From Aristolochia californica (taxonomy: Eukaryota > Streptophyta > Magnoliopsida > Piperales > Aristolochiaceae), in contig JARWKL010000007.1 of assembly GCA_029961685.1 (NCBI GenBank), positions 5,476,708-5,540,707 of the forward strand: a stretch of 64,000 nucleotides of DNA. Reading direction: 5' to 3'. The position numbers and the translations under genes were made by a program. This document shows, piece by piece, positions 11,610 through 24,028 of the stretch (the stretch's first letter is position 1; every line of letters starts with the position of its first letter). The notes under the pieces are model-generated. The model had not been told where the DNA came from. It saw only the letters and a list, made by a program, of their open reading frames with translations, and made no database searches.

Positions 11610-11860
11610 GGAAGAGAAGAGCGAGACCGAGAAGGGAGAGGGAGACCGAGAGGGAAAAGAGAGAGGGAGAAGGAAGAAGATGGGGTAAAAAAAATCGAGC
11701 GATGACGAGAGAAAGCCGAAAGACGACGAAAGAAAGCAAAGAAAGCAGAGAGAACGAAGACGAGAACGAGAGGAAGAAGATGGGCAAAAAAATCGTTGGG
11801 AGATGATGGCCGAGGGAGAGGGAGAGGAGAAAGGGAAATGAGACGAATTTTTTCGTTTCG
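11577..11860. repeat. Run of 31 G followed by purine-rich arm
   Basis: Positions 11578-11608 are 31 consecutive G, followed by GA-rich sequence to about 11840, like the right arm of element A. Open frames here encode poly-Gly or poly-Pro and are composition artefacts. A run of this length is error-prone in sequencing and assembly, and it abuts the end of the tandem duplication. Confidence 0.85.
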
Positions 11861-12010
11861 GGGGGGCAACGAATCAACACGTCGCGCGCTTCAAGTGGAT
11901 GCTTCGGAAAAATGGGCTGAATCCAAATTCCGCGATTTTTACCTGAGAGAATGAAGTGATGTAATTTTACTTCAATTCAATTCATTTTACACTTCTTCAA
12001 ATAAACTAAG

Positions 12011-12252
12011 TAATGCGGGGGGAATTCATTCCACTTCATCCCCCCTGTTTCATTGCGGGGATAATGAATCAAATTAATAATGAGCGAGAGCAAGAGCGTC
12101 GAGAGGATGGTGAGATCCACTTTTGCGAGCCGTGACGAGAGTTCAAGTGGATGAATCAGGATTTCAATGGGAATCCTGATTCACCCACTTTAGTTATGGG
12201 CGAGTTCAAGTGGATAAACCCATTTATCCATTTGAACTAACACCCAATGTGT
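12011..12252. other. Right flank of element B with short hairpins
   Basis: No gene is seen. It contains the second copy (12061-12121) of a segment of about 60 bp also found just left of element B (4432-4491). A perfect 10-bp inverted repeat, AATCAGGATT with an 8-base loop, lies at about 12145-12172. The phrase TTTGAACTAACACCC near 12220-12235 resembles an inverted Harbinger terminus. Confidence 0.5.
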
Positions 12253-12482
12253 GCACTAACGCATGTGTAATCTAATTCACTTTCACTTGACCTAGAGGCG
12301 CACTAATAAGCCATGAAAGTGAACTACCTAGTGAATGTAAAATTTTATTTTTTTTGGAGTGAAACGAGTGGGAGGCAGACGATCCCTCGTGTGAAACTAA
12401 ATTCACTCGTCTCAAGGGGTGAATTCACTTACACTTGTTTTTCCACATAAACGAGTGAAAGTGAATCATAGCACTAACACTT
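12253..12482. repeat. Possible miniature inverted-repeat element (MITE)
   Basis: ATTCACTTTCACTTG near the left side pairs with CGAGTGAAAGTGAAT near 12460-12475, and both ends carry CACTAAC-type phrases (GCACTAACGC and GCACTAACAC). There is no coding capacity. A target duplication could not be fixed by eye, so boundaries and class are uncertain. Confidence 0.4.
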
Positions 12483-13179
12483 TTGGGGCCACTTTCCCCA
12501 ATGAAATTGACTAATACGGCCTTATTTTTATCCAATTTGCTTGACCCTTTTTATTGTAGCAAGCACCGTGGAGAAGACCTCTTCCACTACCTGTCGTGCC
12601 CCATCTTTCCCCTTTCTCCTCGTACCAGGTAGACAAAGGCGATTGTTCCCTCCCACATGTAAAAACACAAGGGGAAGACAATCCCGCCCTTCTTAGTATT
12701 ACACAAGGGGACCTTTTATTCCCTTGAACTTAGTATTACACAAAAGCTCTCTCTTCGGCAGTCCCCTTTCTGTTTCCTCTAGGGGTTTAAGAGGGCAGTG
12801 ACTCCTCGCTTGTTGCCAAAATAAATGGGAGACTGGTAGAGAGAATTACTAGATTGAGCTAGATCAATTGGTTAAACCATAAATATTATATTTATAGTTG
12901 CATTTTAGTCCTAACATCAATGTTTGGTGATGAAAATTGAAGAATGTTAATAATTTTATATTAATGTCAATAGAAATTTTCAAAAATTATTATTCACTAA
13001 AATAATATAAATTTTAGGATCAGCTTCATGCTAAAGGTATAGTTGAATAAGCTCATCGCTAACTACAGATGGGGTTAGAACACCGAGATCGGTAAATAGG
13101 AGGGTAAGATACTAAGGGGTGTAATCCCTGGCAAATTTTTCAACTTCAACCTTCGAAGGAATTGGACCCCAAAATCAAT
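12483..13179. other. Intergenic sequence, nothing recognised
   Basis: Moderately AT-rich. No gene, RNA gene or repeat could be identified. Confidence 0.6.
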
Positions 13180-14475
13180 AGGGCTTAGAGTTGGAGCCAA
13201 ATCATTATGGTCTAAAGGATATTTTGCCTTAATCTAAGGTTTGCCATATATGACATAACTAACCCTTAATTCTAGGAGATTCTTTTGTATATACTTTCCA
13301 TTTATTTATCCTCTAATTGATATGTAATTATTTCATGCAATCTGTGAATCAATATAAATGGAAAAATACTCACCACTTTACAAGTGTGGTAATTTCATCA
13401 AACCTTCTCATGGTGTCAGGAGTCAAAATAGATTAGCATCACCTATCCGAACTCTTCATCCTCACTCCTAGTGGCTACTGAAACCTCCCCTACCCTTCTC
13501 CCTTTTAACACTTTAATTCACATGGTCACCATCAAACTATCTCTTATGGAAGAGCCAACTCCTTCCCCTTCTTAAGTGCCAAGATTTATTAGGCTATGTT
13601 GATCGAACCATTGTGCCGCCACCTAGGTATGAACCTATCAACTCTTGTGCACCAAGTGACAAACACTTGGCAAGGAAAGTTGTCGATCAACACCTCCTCC
13701 TTTATTCCCTCACCGATGAGGCCATGGCCGAGGTTGTTGGCCTCTCCACCGCACGCGAGGTCTAGCTCGCCTTGAAGAACACTTTTAGTCACCATTCAAA
13801 GGCCCACAAAATTCGCCTCAAAGATGATATCCACTTGATGAAGCGCAGTACCAAACTTGTCGCTGCCTACACCCAAGCTTTCAAGACCCTCTGTGACCAA
13901 CTCCATGCGATTGCTAGGCCTGTTGATGGCACCAATAAGGTGCACCGGTTCCGCTGTCTTGGCGTTGATTTCACGAGCTTCACTTTTGCGCCTCTCCCTT
14001 GTTTTGCAATTTAGTTTCCAAAGCTGAGAGCTTTGAGCTCTTCCAGATATTCATTCATTAGATGTCTTGGTTGTTCATCATCTCGCCAAAAATATTCTTT
14101 CAATTAATAAATTAACGTTGGATATTCCTTTATCCAATACATTTACTAATAATCTTTTTCACTGTTTAGAATCGTCAAATAGAAAAGGTGGTGGCAATCG
14201 ATAAGAGAGATAGAGGTTTATATGTGCTAGAGTGTGGCAACTCTCCTTTTATTTTTGTCCTTAGAATAAATTTATACATGTTTCCTATGATTTATGGCAT
14301 GGTTGATGTTGTAGGTTAGGTTTCTTAGCTCCATGAATTGGTGTGGGCATTTATTATACAATATTATTTCTTATTTAAATAAACACTTACATTTTATCTT
14401 ACATCTTTATTGTCCTCTCCAACATTGTGTAATAAATGTCCACACCACTTTATGGAGGTAAGAGAGATAACATAC
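13180..14475 (+). mobile_element. Degraded Ty1/copia remnant, same family as the element at 19.6-24.2 kb
   Basis: An LTR-like end (to about 13409, ...CCTTCTCA) is followed by TGGTGTCAGGAGTC, a decayed initiator-Met tRNA primer-binding site. From 13500 the gag region can be followed codon by codon against 19880-20400 (for example HMVTIKLS-like, then LKDDIHLMKRST, then AFKTLCDQLHAI), with several stops. Gag then jumps near 14040 to the protease/pre-integrase part (14070-14300, compare 20975-21240), so the zinc knuckle and protease active site are deleted. Reverse transcriptase and the 3' LTR are absent. Confidence 0.82.
14311..14475. repeat. Fold-back inverted repeat inside copia remnant
   Basis: CTCCATGAATTGGTGTGGGCATTT (shown to 14353) and its imperfect inverse around 14425-14458 (AATAAATGTCCACACCAC...TATGGAG) form arms of about 50 bp. 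The spacer 14365-14420 is still copia sequence (compare the region around 21265-21310). The right arm replaces copia sequence expected there. Confidence 0.65.
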
Positions 14476-14653
14476 AATTTACAAAAACTGAAGTGAATAC
14501 ATCATCTTGTTTTTTCTTCAAATTTTTAATAAATCGATTAAATTTTTGTGATTGGATTTATTGATATTAAATATTCACACTAATTTACATCGTAGTAAAA
14601 GTGAAGTAGTCATCATATATAAAAAAATTCATTTGTGGAGGTCTTTATCACAA

Positions 14654-14783
14654 TGACTGTAAAATCCAGATGCTCAGTAATAATAGTTTAGTATATGCTC
14701 TCATCTAGTTAGAGTTGGGACTGTAAAATCCAGATGCTCTATAATAATAGTTCAGTATATGCTCTCTAACTAGAGTTGGGAGA
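14654..14783. repeat. Two-unit direct repeat of about 65 bp
   Basis: GACTGTAAAATCCAGATGCTC begins at 14654 and again at about 14719. Both units continue through ATAATAGTT and GTATATGCTCTC to GAGTTGGGA, with small indels. Confidence 0.8.
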
Positions 14784-14810
14784 GGAAGAGGAAGGATTTT
14801 ATGTAAATTA

Positions 14811-15400
14811 GGGGAAAAAAATCTTTCCAAACTGATTTTTATTGAATAGATATCAGGCTTTATACAAGGATTTACAAAGCTCTACAATCACGGGAATCTT
14901 GCAATTTTAATTAATAGTAGTATATATATCTTTGATTTCTTAATATTCATGTTTTAATTTTCTCGATTAATAGTAGTATATTTAATTTTCTCAACTTGCG
15001 TATCATAGTTGAGAAAGATTTCTTTTCCCAATGGCTTAGTGAACACATCCATAAACTGATTTGTCCAAGTAACATATTTGATTGTAATTGTACCTTTTTG
15101 TATTTTATCACAAATAAAATAATAATCCATTTGTTTTTCATAGAAAACGAGATTGATTGCTATATGTAAAACATGTGTTATCATAATATAATAATATTCT
15201 CAGCTATTTTTTCTTTTCCAACCGATTTCTATTGAATAGACATCAGGCTTTATACAAGGATTTTAATTAATTTATATACGATAGATATCAGGCTTTATAC
15301 AAAGATTTATAACGCCCTACGATCACGCAAATATGAAGATTTTAATCAGTCTATTTACAATAATTATATATCTCTTTTATTTCTGAATCTTCTCCTTTTC
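14811..15400 (-). mobile_element. Internally deleted copia fragment with two LTR-like repeats
   Basis: GAATAGATATCAGGCTTTAT and close variants occur near 14845, 15235 and 15286 on both sides of a short minus-strand coding relic at 14954-15184. That relic reads ...YVTWTNQFMDVFTKPLGKE, the end of a copia RNase H. Most of gag-pol is missing, so this is the remains of an element reduced to its LTRs and the last codons of pol. Confidence 0.65.
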
Positions 15401-16234
15401 TGGATCTTATCAATATTTTACAGAGGGAAAATCGCAATCGGACAGGTTTTGCAGAATAGATAGAAAAAGTGCTGCTCCGTCACTTCAACCATAATGAAGC
15501 CTTTGCAAAAACACAAAATGACGCAGCTAGTGATGCACAAAGGAGACAACAAGACAAGTAGAGAGTTCTTCTGTCTTCTCTTTCCATAAATACAATTGCG
15601 TTCCACGCTTGAATTTACGATGAAAAGGACCTCCTTTTTGTGTTCTTCTGTTTTGTTTTAACAGCGTCCGTGAGATTCTGGAACACTACCTATAATTGTT
15701 GCTTTGATTAGCCTTTCCAATCCAATTTTACCGTTTCAGAGCCAATTATGCGAAGCTAGAACATTTTTATGCCACAAAGAAATCTCCGCACTCCACCACC
15801 TACTGTTCTGCAATCTGCAATAATATGCGAGACAGTACTGGCACCCAATGCTGTCATTTTTTGTCAATTGCCACTTTTAGCTTTCTCTCTGCCCAGTGTG
15901 TACTTGGAATAGATAGGCATGCGGCCGACTGACTGCAGCCTCCAGCAACTTCTGCTGTCAAACCTTTCAAACGTCGCATGATGAAGGTCTCTCGCTGTTA
16001 ATCAAAGAAATTGCCCAAATCATTCCTGAAATGTGGTCCGGATTTGGACAGCTTCAATTTTTTTTCTTTTCCGTTTGTTATCCAATTCGACGAGACGTAT
16101 GGCCTCGTAGGCGAGTTATTGTCGGAGATTCAATGTACTGAATCAAATATAAATGCCGGGTTTACGATTTATTCAGATCGGATACGTGTGCTTCTTTTCT
16201 TCACTTCGTCTCTCAGCGGAAGAAGGGTCTGGAG
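15401..16234 (+). promoter_or_regulatory. Upstream region of the MATE gene
   Basis: No coding sequence is convincing here. It must hold the promoter and 5' leader of the transporter gene starting at 16235. No TATA box could be placed with confidence. Confidence 0.35.
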
Positions 16235-18623
16235 ATGGAGAAGGGAGAGGGGGAGGTCCCTTTGCTGAGAGATTTGGGTTTTGAAGAGGAAGAGCTTGGA
16301 CTGGTTAGAAGGGTTTGCATCGAGTCGAAGAAACTATGGAGGATTGTTGGTCCTGCTATTCTGAGCCGGATCGCCTTGTATACCATGAATGTTGTCACGC
16401 AGGCTTTCGCTGGACATTTGGGAGATCTGGAACTCGCATCCATCTCCATCGCTAACACTGTTGTCGTCGGGTTCAGCTTCGGCCTTCTGGTAATCAATCC
16501 ACAACAGAAGCAGACATAAAGGATTTTGTTTTGTGCAAATATGCATTGAAGATGAAGTATACATTTGCTCCCTAAAGGGGGATTTTCATCGAACTTCTTC
16601 TGATTCTTCGATTTTTTTTCATTTCTAAATTGTTACAGCTAGGAATGGCGAGCGCCCTAGAGACTCTTTGCGGGCAAGCCTTCGGGGCGAAAAAGTACCA
16701 CATGTTGGGAGTGTATATGCAGAGATCATGGATGGTACTATTCTGCGTCGCTGTTCTTCTCTTACCCATCTATTTCTTCGCGACCCCGATACTCAAACTA
16801 ATCGGGCAACCAGATGACATCGCTGAGCAGGCCGGGCAGGTCTCCATTTGGCTGCTCCCTCTTCACTTCGCCTTTGTGTTCCAGTTTCCCCTGCAGAGGT
16901 TTCTCCAGTGCCAAATGAAGAACAGCATAATAGCATACGCGGCCGCTGCTTCACTTGTTATCAACGTCTTCTTGAGCTGGTTATTCGTGCAAAAGTTTCA
17001 TATGGGTCTTTTTGCGGCGGCCCTCGTCCTTAACATTTCATGGTGGATTGTGGTATTGGTAATGTTTGTTTACACAATTGGTGGTTGGTGCCCTCTTACC
17101 TGGACAGGTTTCTCCATGGAAGCCTTCTATGGCCTCTGGGAGTTTGTAAAATTGTCCGCAGCTGCTGGTGTGATGCTCTGGTACTCTTTTCCTCTCATCT
17201 CTGTTCCAATTCTGTCTACATGGACGACCAAAGTTGTTGGCTCTTATTGAGTATTAATTTTGCAGCTTAGAAAACTGGTATTACAGAGTGTTGATTTTAT
17301 TGACTGGGAATCTCAAAGACGCCAAAGTTGCTGTTGATGCCCTTTCAATCTGGTTGGCTCTACCCCCTTCAATTCATCTCTTTTAATACCCCAAACATGA
17401 ACACTGTTGTGTTATTTTCAGCATGAATATCAACGGTTGGGAAATCATGATTCCACTCGCTTTCTTCGCCGGCACAGGGTACGTTCTTGCGGCTTCATTT
17501 ATCTTTGAATTACCAATCCCTGTTAAATTAGCTTTGGACCTCGTTTACATATTAATAAACATCTTGTTGGGAAATCTATGAGTTTTAATTGATTGTGTTT
17601 GTTTCATCTGATAATAATGCAGAGTGCGCGTTGCGAACGAGCTTGGAGCAGGCAACGGGAGAGGAGCGAAATTTGCGACAATTGTTTCAGTGAGCACTTC
17701 CATCGTGATAGGACTTTTCTTTTGGGTCCTCATCATGGTTCTCCACGACAAGTTCGCGCTCATCTTCACGACCAGCCCCATCATCATCGGAGCAGTCAAC
17801 AAGCTTGCTGTCCTTCTAGCCTTCACAATCCTTCTCAACAGCGTCCAGCCAATCCTCTCTGGTAACTCAGTTCTCACCTCTCACAAGGAGAAACCAATGT
17901 TTCAGAGACCAAATCAAAAGCCAGTGCAAGAAAAATACTTGTTTAAGGATTGAATAAGTGAGGTGGTGCTCCTTTTTTTTTGTTTTTTACAGGCGTGGCT
18001 GTGGGTTCAGGTTGGCAAGCTCTGGTGGCCTATGTTAACGTTGGAAGCTACTACCTGATCGGTGTCCCTATTGGGATTTTCTTGGGTTGGGTCTTCAAAC
18101 TTGGAGTTTTGGTAATGTGTTTAAATTTTTATTTTTTAAAATAAAAATAAGGTTGTATGGCCCTACCACTTCTACATTGAGGGGTAGTGCTATCTTTCAC
18201 GATCCAAAAATAATATAAAAAATTGCCATTTTCCTGTCTTCTTTTTATCATGTTTCCTTTTTGTCCCTGACGAAGGGGAGGATCACCCCTTCTTTTTTTC
18301 TCTTTGTCGACAAAGAAGGGGAGGGGTCCTAGTTTTTTTGTCTTTTCCTATGTTACCATCTGATCTTGTGCTCTCTAACTGTAGGGAATTTGGGCTGGTA
18401 TGATTGGTGGGACCGCTGTCCAAACGGCGATACTAGCTTTTCTTACAATCCGGTGTGATTGGGACAAGGAGGTAAGATCTCCATAAGATGCTTCTCATTT
18501 AAGGTCTGTTTGGAATACCGTGGAAAAGAAAAAACAAAAATGAACTTGTATTCCTACTTGTTGTTACAGGCCATGAAGGCTCGAATACGTGTGGGCAAAG
18601 GTGCAGATGCAAGTGTTCGATGA
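16235..18623 (+). CDS. MATE/DETOXIFICATION (DTX) multidrug and toxin efflux transporter
   Basis: A proton- or sodium-coupled efflux carrier of the plant MATE family, probably in the vacuolar or plasma membrane, exporting secondary metabolites or xenobiotics. Eight exons are read from GT/AG sites: 16235-16489, 16639-17180, 17266-17352, 17422-17478, 17623-17861, 17993-18111, 18385-18471 and 18570-18623. Together they make 479 residues, a normal length. Family signatures include [62 protein letters not shown] and [12 protein letters not shown], with about 12 hydrophobic segments. Best fit by memory is the DTX27/29-type subgroup. Nothing is broken. The start is the first Met in a good context, before the acidic cytosolic tail. 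Substrate unknown. The next gene downstream (ANTH) is convergent. Confidence 0.93.
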
Positions 18624-18949
18624 TCAAATACTGTAAACAGTGTTTATGGATTTCTTTTATTTCATCTTGGGCACTAATTAAACGCCCCTTTGCTTTCCTA
18701 GATAAAAGATGAATCAATTAGCGTTGTTTTGGTTTATCCCATTTCATTTCTCTTTCCTCCTTCGTGCCCATTGTAAGATTTCTCTAGTGCCATCTGAAAA
18801 ACTTCACTGTTGCTTGTATCAGTGTAATGAGCTTTCAACCATGGCACACAACCCTGCACTATCAGCTTAGCCACTTCAAACCAGCATGGGTTATCAACCT
18901 CACTTAAATATGACTCGTCCACTTTAGCTAAGCCATGCAAACATGGTTT
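18624..18949. other. MATE 3' region and intergenic spacer
   Basis: This holds the 3' untranslated region of the transporter and the spacer before the convergent ANTH pseudogene. A minus-strand open frame of 73 codons at 18734-18955 shows no recognisable domain. It may be a decayed C-terminal tail of the ANTH gene or chance. Confidence 0.4.
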
Positions 18950-19469
18950 ATCCACAGCCTAACTCGACTGACTCAGCGAAGCTGAAAAACCCCAACCTCT
19001 CTCTCGTCTCCCCACTCTCACCAATACCTCCTCCTGAGTTAAAACGCTTTCATCCCAGGCCATCCTCCTCTTCCCCCACCAATCTGTTCTCTTGAAAATA
19101 CACGTATTCTAGCACTTTTCCTAAGTTTTCCACTACACTTACCAAAGCGTCCATCTCTTTTACAAGTTCTCCATTCGAAAGAGCAGCTAACATCTCGTTC
19201 GTAGTACAACTATTTTGAGAAAGGAAAGTACCTAGAACTCTTGAAACGCACAACATCTGTTCTAGAACTCGCGCGTACCATCTGACCCACAAAGAGATTT
19301 GCCACGCCTCGGGATTAGACTCATCCAGGAAATTGGTTAAGTTGAGATAGTTTCGGCCGCTGGTGTGAGGATAGATGGAAAGCTGATGTTGCAGGATGAA
19401 GGACCCGCTTCTGATGATGCAGTGGATCGAAATCAAACACTTCAAGGCGACGGAGGAGTTCTGTGTGGT

Positions 19470-19497
19470 GTTAAGGCGATCCTGTTAAGGCGATCCA
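19470..19497. repeat. 14-bp tandem duplication causing a frameshift in the ANTH gene
   Basis: GTTAAGGCGATCCT (19470-19483) is followed at once by GTTAAGGCGATCCA (19484-19497). Counting one unit only, the reading frame upstream joins the frame downstream, so this duplication alone explains the first frameshift. Confidence 0.85.
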
Positions 19498-19568
19498 TGA
19501 GAGCTTCTATGCAGGCAGCGGCGAGCGTAGGAGACGGAGAATTCGGTTTGGAAAGAAGGGTTGCTTTG

Positions 19569-19796
19569 TGTTGAAGATAATGCCAAAACAGAAGACTGTA
19601 CTGTTTAGGACATTCAATTACAGAGGATTATGCTCCACAATTACAGGAGCTAATCAAGCCCATTATACCTATTATGTACAAATCACAATTTCTGTAATCA
19701 ATTGTAATCTCTGTAATTGATATATATATATCTATAAATTAATAGAAGAACTCACCCGAGAGTGTGGTGAATTTTCCAATCTTTTCAATCTTCTCA
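19569..19796 (+). repeat. 5' LTR of Copia-1
   Basis: 228 bp, TG...CA ends. The element promoter and polyadenylation signals would lie here, but none was singled out by eye. Confidence 0.93.
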
Positions 19797-19838
19797 TGGT
19801 ATCAGAGCTTTGTCTGGATTAAAATCTTTCTATCTTCA

Positions 19839-22800
19839 ATGGGGTCAAATTTCTCTTCTGATCTCCTCCCATTCAATACCTCGATTCATATGATCACTAT
19901 CAAGTTCTCCTCTTCAAATTATCTTCTCTGGAAGAGCCAATTTCTCCCTCTTCTTGACAGTCAAGGTCTGCTGAACCATGTGGATGACACTCTTGCGCCA
20001 CCACCGCCGTTTGAGCCCTCCACTTCACCGACGCCAAATCCAAAATTCCTGGCATGGAAGGTGACAGACCAACACCTTCTCAGCCTTCTGCTATCGTCTC
20101 TGTCAGAAGAGGCCATGGCCGAAGCCGTTGGTCTGACCACCGCCCGGGAGGTGTGGACTGCCCTCGAAAACTCTTTCAGTCACCGGTCAAAAGCTCGAGA
20201 GATTCGCCTCAAGGACGATCTCCAACTGATGAAACGCGGAAATCGACCAGTCTCCGCATACGCTCGAGCTTTTAAAGCTCTGTGCGATCAGCTTCATGCC
20301 ATTGGGCGCCCAGTTGACAAAACCGACAAACTACACTGGTTTCTTCGCGGTCTTGGCCCCGATTTCTCCAGCTTCTCCACCGCCCAGATGGCGCAAACAC
20401 CTCTCCCCTGTTTTTCCGATTTGGTTTCGAAGGCCGAAAGCTTCGAAATATTTCACAAGTCGTTGGACAGCCCGACGCCCTCTACTGCCGCATTCATGGC
20501 AAATCAGTCCTCCTCCTCTCGATTCGGCACCTCTTCTCGCCCTAATCGCGGCCGCGACAACTATCACGGCCAGAACTCCAGAAATGGCTCGCGAAACTCC
20601 TCCAGCCATGGTCACAACAGCGATTTCTCGTCCAGCCAGGGTCGTTCCAACCCGAATCATCGTCGTCGACCGCCGAGATGTCAGATTTGTCGTCAGGACG
20701 GCCACTATGCCGATCGGTGTCGCCAAAGGTATTCCCCGCAGGAGCAGTCGACGCAGCTTGCCGAAAATTTTGGTTCGACGCTCTCCCTGTCCGAACCAAA
20801 TGAGTCTTCTGACTGGTTCGTGGACACGGGTGCGTCAGCCCACATGACCCCTTCTCCCTCCACGCTGGACCAGTTTGTCTCCTACACGGGTAAGGATCGG
20901 GTAATTGTAGGAAATAGGGCGTCCCTACCAATTACCCGTACAAGTCATCTCTCCCATTCCCCAAACCTCAAACTCTTAAATGTCTTAGTCGTTCCCCACC
21001 TTACCAAAAATCACTTATCTATTAGTAAATTGACCAATGATTATCCTTTATCTGTTACATTTACTAATAATTTTTTTATTGTTCAGAATCGTCAAACGGG
21101 AAAGGTGGTGGCAACCGGTAGACGTGATGGAGGTTTATATGTGCTAGAGCGTGGAAACTCTGCTTTCATTTATGTTTTACACAGTAAAATTCTCCATGCC
21201 TCGTACGAATTATGGCATTCTCGTCTAGGTCATGTGCATCATTCTGTCATTTCTTTATTAAATAAAAAAGGTAAACTTTTTCTTACGTCTTTATTACCCT
21301 CTCCTAAATTATGTGACACGTGCCAACTTTCCAAAAGTCATCGTTTACCGTTTTCTCGAAAAGAAAAACGATCATCTCATGTGTTAGGGTTAATTCACTG
21401 CGATATATGGGGTCCGTCTCCAGTAACATCAAACTTGGGGTTTGTCTACTATGTCTTATTTGTTGATGATTTCTCTCGATTTACTTAGCTTTACCCATTG
21501 AAATTGAAATCTGACTTTTATGATATTTTTCTTCAATTTCAAAAATTTTTGGAAAATCAACATTCTGCTCGTATTAAAATTTTCCAAAAGTGATGGTGGT
21601 GCTGAATTTACAAGCAATTATTTTAAAAATCACCTTCGTCAATCTGGTATTCATCATCAACTATCTTGTCCTTATACCCTTACTCAAAACGGTCGTGCTG
21701 AATGCAAACATCGTCATGTCACTGAAACTGGTTTGGCTCTGCTTTTTCATTTTCACATCTCTACTCGGTACTGGGTTGTTGCCTTTAGCACTGCTGCCTA
21801 CATCATCAACCGATTGCCAACACCACTTCTCGACGGTAAGTCCCCCTTTGAACTTCTCTTTGGTTTTTCTCCCAATTATGCAAATTTTCATCCCTTTGGC
21901 TGTCGTGTTTATCCCTGTTTACGTGATTATATGCCTAATAAATTTTCCCAGCGTAGTCCATGTATTTTTCTGGGGTATTGCTCCTCTTATTTCTTTACCT
22001 TGATCCCCTTACTTCTCGCATATATATCACCAGACATACCCAATTTGATAAGACATTTTTCCCTTTCGTAGCATCCTCTCAGGCTCAATCTCTCTCCTCT
22101 CTCCAATTCTCCAACTTCTTGGAACCTGGTCAAACTCCTACTGTCTTGTCCCCATCTCCTCCGGTGCCTCATTCCCCGCACATTACTCCTTCCGGCTCTC
22201 GTCCCTGTGTTATTTGTTCTGATCCTGTGGATGAGATTTTGCAAGCAACTGATTCGCTTACAGGACCGCCTCTGCCGCCTGCTGATTCCGGTCCAACTGG
22301 AACCCCTGCTCCTGTTGACTCACTCCCGATGCAGTCTCATCCTATGCTCACACGTGCTCAGGCTGGAATTTTTAAACCTCGTCACTAGGCTGATCTTGCC
22401 TACTCTGGCTCTTCTGGTCTCCTTTATGCTCTCTTGACAGCTACTGCGCCCAAAGGGTTCAAATCAGCTGCCAAGAATCCTGCCTGGCTAGCCGCTATGG
22501 ATGAAGAAATTCAAGCTCTACAAAATAACCGTACCTGGCTCTTGGTTCCTCAACTGGCTCATTCCAATATTGTGGGTTCTAAATGGGTATTTCGGGCCAA
22601 ATACTTGCCTGATGGTTCTATTGAGCGCTTCAAGGCTCGTCTCGTCACAAAGGGGTTCACAGAAGTCCCAGGTCTTGATTACACTGACACTTTCAGTCCT
22701 GTCATCAAAGCTATCACTATTCGGGTTGTGCTCTCTATTGCTGTCACAAATCGCTTGTCTCGCCGTCAATTGGATGTCAAAAATGTTTTCCTAAATGGTA

Positions 22801-24028
22801 CTCTAAATGAACAAGTCTATATGGAACAGCCACCAGGGTATATTGATAAGCGCTTTCCTGATCATGTTTGCAAGCTTCAGAAAGCTCTCTATGGCCTCAA
22901 ACAAGCTCCTCGAGCCTGGTTTCAGCAGTTCAGCTGTTTCCTTATTCATCTTGGCTTTTACTGTAGCCGTGCTGACCCTTCGCTCTTCGTCTTTCATCGG
23001 CACTCTGACATCCTCTATTTGCTCTTATATGTCGATGACATTATTATTACAGGCAATAATCCCTCTCTTCTTGATAGCTTTGCCACCAAGCTTCATTCTG
23101 AATTTGCTACTAAGGACTTGGGTCACTCAGCTATTTTCTTGGTCTTGAAGCTACACCAACCGCTGATGGCCTATTTCTCAGTCAGTTGAAATATGCATGC
23201 GACATCCTTGCCCGGGCTAAATTACTTGAGAGCAAGCCTGTGCACACTCCTATGGTGGTTTCTCAGCAGTTATCCTTTGTTGGTCCGTTGTTCTCGGACC
23301 CCACTCTTTATCGCTTCCTTGTTGGTGCTCTTCAGTATTTGACCATCACGTGTCCTGATATTGCTCATGCTGTCAACTCAGTCAGTCAGTTTTTACACTC
23401 TCCCACTACTGACCACTTTCTTGTTGTTAAACGCATTCTTCGGTATGTCAAAGGTACTCTCCATTATGGTTTGTCCATTCGTCCATCCGCTTCACCGGGA
23501 ACTTTAGTTGCTTATTCTGATGCTGACTGGGCCGGATGTCCTGACACTCGCCGCTCCACCTCAGGTTACTCTATTTACCTTGGTGATACCTTAGTCTCAT
23601 GGAGTGCCAAGAAGCAACCTACAGTTTCTCGTTCCAGTTGTGAGTCTGAATATCGTGCTCTTGCTCTCACGGCCGCTGAACTTATCTGGCTCACCCATCT
23701 TCGTGATCTCAGAGTTTCCCTCCATGAGCGGCCACTTCTCTTATGCGATAACAAAAACGCTCTCTTCCTGAGTTCAAACCCTATTGTCCACAAGCGGGCC
23801 AAACATGTTGAGTTAGACATTCATTTTTTACAAGAACTTGTTGTTGCTGGTAAGATTCGCACTCAATACGTGCCCTCTCACTTACAAGTTGCAGATATCT
23901 TCACCAAAAGCGTCTCTCGGACTCTCTTTCAGTTCTTTCGATTCAAGCTACACGTCTGTCCTAATCCGACGCTCAGCTTGCGGGGGGCTGTTGAAGATAA
24001 TGCCAAAACAGAACACTGCACTGTTTAG
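19839..24028 (+). pseudogene. Copia-1 gag-pol polyprotein (frameshifted)
   Basis: The start is taken at Met 19839, where the gag N-terminus begins. Order of domains: gag; zinc knuckle CQICRQDGHYADRC (near 20680-20720); aspartic protease WFVDTGASAHM (near 20815); pre-integrase and integrase (SRLGHVHHSVISLL, then HCDIWGPS); reverse transcriptase with YVDDIIITG (near 23025-23050); RNase H (AYSDADWAGCPDTRRSTSGY, near 23510). A stop at 21486-21488, a frame change near 21570, a frame change and stop around 22000-22440 and another shift near 23130 break the single long frame. All enzymatic domains are otherwise present, in the copia order with integrase before reverse transcriptase. Confidence 0.93.

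Larger units (their letters stand above)
4495..12010 (-). mobile_element. PIF/Harbinger-like transposon, element B, with internal tandem duplication
   Basis: The left end is GGGGGGGTTAGTCCAC (4495-4510), preceded by TTA (4492-4494), the same terminus type as element A. The body encodes, on the minus strand, the two genes typical of PIF/Harbinger elements: a DDE transposase (5405-6742) and a Myb/SANT-like protein (7048-8085), both broken. Everything from 6105 to 8840 is repeated at 8841-11576, so the second gene and part of the transposase occur twice. The right end is not clean: subterminal sequence similar to the inverted left end (AATTGAATTGAAG-type) lies at 11950-12010, but a matching TIR plus TTA is not evident. 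The right boundary is therefore approximate. Confidence 0.72.

Noticed and set aside
11486..11880. Frames with poly-Gly or poly-Pro
   Set aside because: Produced by the run of 31 G and the adjoining GA-rich sequence.
18734..18955. Separate small gene of 73 codons on the minus strand
   Set aside because: No domain or promoter context; probably decayed tail of the ANTH gene or chance.
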